A stretch of DNA of 15,794 bases from Candidatus Aenigmatarchaeota archaeon. Its GTDB lineage: Archaea > Aenigmatarchaeota > Aenigmatarchaeia > Aenigmatarchaeales > SZUA-1535. The stretch's first letter is position 1. Each line of letters starts with the position of its first letter. A program made the position numbers and the translations under genes. The notes under the pieces are model-generated. The model ran no database searches and was not told the origin of the DNA. It saw only the letters and a program-made list of their open reading frames with translations. This document shows, one piece after another, positions 14,419 through 15,794 of this stretch. The DNA lies in the NCBI GenBank assembly GCA_015521535.1, contig WAOA01000032.1, forward strand, positions 1 through 15,794, read 5' to 3'.

Positions 14419-14733
14419 TTATTTTCCTTCAATGAAAAATACTCTTCCATCTTCAGTTTCGATTAAACGATTTTTTATATAATTAGGAATTCTACCTCTA
14501 CTTAAAACAGTTGCAACATGGCAAATCCCTGTTTTAATTTCTTTAGAGTTTATAGGAACGTAAGTTTCGCAATCTTCACAGTTTTTGCACAATTCATATT
14601 CTTTAAGCGTCATACCTATGCTTGCCTCTATCAATTCATGGATTATGCTACTTTCTTCTGCATATATTGTTATTTCATCACCATCTTCTTTCCAGTATCC
14701 GCTACCCTTTTCGAATCTTAATTTATAGTTCAT
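14419..14733 (-). CDS. Unknown protein with HELIE motif and cysteine cluster
   Basis: The 104-residue product has HELIE at 32-36 within IIHELIEASIG, an arrangement that could bind a metal (HExxE), followed by C49-x2-C52-x2-C55 and C71-H72. The mix suggests a metal-binding or degenerate metalloprotease-like fold, but I recognise no family and the catalytic case is weak. It has no signal peptide or membrane segment. The ATG lies between the tRNA and the convergent KH gene, and tRNA transcription runs on the same strand into it. Confidence 0.6.
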   Translation of the reverse strand: MNYKLRFEKGSGYWKEDGDEITIYAEESSIIHELIEASIGMTLKEYELCKNCEDCETYVPINSKEIKTGICHVATVLSRGRIPNYIKNRLIETEDGRVFFIEGK

Positions 14734-14761
14734 GAGAAAAAATTAAAAGAAAACTTTAAAT

Positions 14762-14890
14762 TGGTAGCGGGGGGTGGATTTGAACCACCGACCTTCGGGT
14801 CTCCCAGTTTTGGTGAGGAAGGGGTTATAGGGGCGGGTGCGGCGCCCCTATTATGAGCCCGACGGGCACTCCTGGCTGCCCCACCCCGCT
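14762..14890 (-). tRNA. Initiator tRNA-Met (CAU) with a 51-nt intron
   Basis: The acceptor strands AGCGGGG and CCCCGCT, D arm GGGCAGCCAGGAGTGCCC, anticodon stem TCGGG/CCCGA with loop CTCATAA, T arm GGTGGTTCAAATCCACC and an encoded ACCA end give a complete tRNA. The A1-U72 pair and three G-C pairs in the anticodon stem are hallmarks of the initiator. The intron (14801-14851) lies after base 37, the standard archaeal position, and contains an 8-bp GC-rich hairpin (TAGGGGCG/CGCCCCTA). A TATA-like TTTTTAAATATC is centred about 30 nt upstream. Confidence 0.95.
14801..14851 (-). other. Intron of initiator tRNA-Met, 51 nt
   Basis: It lies between A37 and A38 of the anticodon loop. It is long for a tRNA intron in a compact archaeal genome. 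Its 5' half forms a strong hairpin (TAGGGGCG with CGCCCCTA), and the rest is unpaired C/A-rich sequence. Removal restores CTCATAA and the TCGGG/CCCGA stem exactly. Confidence 0.88.
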
Positions 14891-14960
14891 ATGTTTGAAG
14901 ATTTTCACCGCGAAGATATTTAAAAATTATATTATCTTTAACGTGTTAATTTATATTTAT

Positions 14961-15366
14961 ATGGAAAGGGTGGAAATTCATCGCGTGAAAACAGGGATTC
15001 AAGGTTTGGATAATCTAATTCAGGGCGGAATACCTAAAGGAAATGTTATTTTGCTAACAGGCCCTGCTGGCTCGGGAAAGACTATTTTTGCTTTACAGTT
15101 TATAGTAAAGGGCGCGGAACTCTACGGGGAAAGGCGTTTATGTTAGTTTTGAAGAAAATAAAAAAGATATCGTTGAGCAGGTTTTCCTCTTTGGTTGGGA
15201 TTTGGAAAGGTTAGGAAAAGAAAAAATTCTTTTACAAGAATGGAAAAAACATTATTTGGAAATATTAAAACGTAGAAAATATGTTAAAAGTGTTAGCATA
15301 ACAGAATTCCTCAAAGGTCTCGAAATGATACTTAAATATCATTTATCAAGCAAAGGGTTGAAATGA
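14961..15366 (+). pseudogene. KaiC-like (RecA family) ATPase, frameshifted and truncated
   Basis: From ATG 14961 the frame reads HRVKTGIQGLDNLIQGGIPK and a perfect Walker A at 34-41 (GPAGSGKT), as in the KaiC/RadA-like ATPases of archaea. It stops at 15146 after GERRLC. One base change near 15128-15135 restores GVYVSFEENKKDIVEQVFLFGWDLERL, the expected continuation. After that the family sequence ends abruptly and about 45 unrelated residues follow to TGA 15364-15366. Walker B and the rest of the ATPase domain are missing, so the gene is both frameshifted and deleted. A TATA-like stretch lies immediately upstream of the ATG. Confidence 0.75.
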
Positions 15367-15402
15367 AAATTTTATAAATTTTAACTTTTATATTTAACTT
15401 TT

Positions 15403-15567
15403 ATGATAAGCTATTATGAAATAGACGATGAAAAAGAATTCTACCCATATGGTGATTCAGCAATTCCAGTTTCTTCCAAGTGTAAATGTCAGTTATGTTC
15501 GTGTAGTTCTTCACCCTGTTTTAATTGCGGTAATTGCAGCGTATATAAAAATAAGGAAAAAGAATAG
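15403..15567 (+). CDS. Small cysteine-rich protein, probably metal-binding
   Basis: This 54-residue frame starts at ATG 15403, 30 nt after a TTTATAAATTTT box. Seven cysteines lie between residues 27 and 45 (CKCQLCSCSSSPCFNCGNC), spaced like a zinc or iron-sulfur knuckle cluster. The N-terminal 25 residues are acidic and the end is lysine-rich. There is no signal peptide. It is followed 12 nt later by another gene on the same strand, suggesting an operon. Function unknown; the spacing does not match rubredoxin or ferredoxin. Confidence 0.6.
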   Translation: MISYYEIDDEKEFYPYGDSAIPVSSKCKCQLCSCSSSPCFNCGNCSVYKNKEKE

Positions 15568-15579
15568 TAGGGGTTAGAG

Positions 15580-15794
15580 ATGAAGAGGAATTCTTACAAA
15601 AATTTTTATATTCATAATTTTCCTAAAATTAAGATTCTTTACAGTTTTTATCTTTCAAGGTTTTTAGGTACAACATTTGATTTCGAGAAACTCAACTCCT
15701 TTAAAAAAGACCTAGAAAATTTCCTTAAAAAACATGGTAGAAAATTGTTAAAATACATAGAAAAATACTCTGGATTCAGGTGGAAGGAAAAAGA
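15580..15794 (+). CDS. Incomplete unknown protein at the right edge
   Basis: ATG 15580 is preceded by GGGGTTAGAG as a possible ribosome binding site, 12 nt after the cysteine-rich gene. The 71 visible codons encode a basic, aromatic- and lysine-rich protein with predicted helices (FEKLNSFKKDLENFLKKHG). No motif is recognised and the end is outside the window. Confidence 0.55.
   Translation, partial: MKRNSYKNFYIHNFPKIKILYSFYLSRFLGTTFDFEKLNSFKKDLENFLKKHGRKLLKYIEKYSGFRWKEK

Overview
This is an archaeal chromosome segment. The evidence is an archaeal 16S rRNA (5' end ATTCCGGTTGATCC, 3' end GGATCACCTCCTTA), an initiator tRNA-Met with an intron, archaeal uL15, an Hjc-type resolvase-like protein, archaeal type IV pilus platform proteins, mevalonate-pathway genes, and TATA boxes about 25 nt upstream of start codons. 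Protein genes are AT-rich; the rRNA exons are GC-rich. The compact genes, the lone 16S gene not linked to 23S, and changes at near-universal 16S positions suggest a DPANN-type lineage. That placement is inference, and I cannot name the phylum.

Left part (1-7972). After a possible transposase remnant at the edge, most genes are on the minus strand. In transcription order they are: diphosphomevalonate decarboxylase, a nucleotidyltransferase-Nudix fusion, a mevalonate kinase, two type II secretion F-domain membrane proteins, an Hjc-like protein that has lost two catalytic residues, a membrane protein with a Ca-binding motif, and a HEAEH metalloprotease-like ORF separated from it by a frameshift at an A8 run. 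A second GHMP kinase (mevalonate kinase-like, with a motif like that of phosphomevalonate kinase) diverges from the decarboxylase at 7010. Together these could give a classical mevalonate pathway for isoprenoid lipids.

Centre (about 8005-12316). A 16S rRNA gene on the minus strand is spread over about 4.24 kb. Aligning it by eye with conserved archaeal 16S sequence shows seven insertions. Four are 528-861 nt introns that carry LAGLIDADG homing endonuclease frames (one intact, three broken by frameshifts). Three are 59-66 nt hairpin insertions without coding capacity. Removing all seven leaves about 1506 nt, a normal archaeal length. A 14-bp perfect inverted repeat flanks the whole gene and is the expected pre-16S processing stem. 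The decoding site has a paired change (U1404-A1497).

Right part (12464-15794). Small membrane proteins, a SWIM zinc-finger protein, ribosomal protein uL15, a zinc-finger/KH NusA-like protein, an HELIE/Cys protein, initiator tRNA-Met with a 51-nt intron, a frameshifted KaiC-like ATPase remnant, a 54-residue cysteine-rich protein and an incomplete ORF at the edge. Genes often start a few nt after the expected start point of a TATA promoter, suggesting leaderless mRNAs. Internal operon genes tend to have a GGTGAT-type Shine-Dalgarno, matching the 16S tail.
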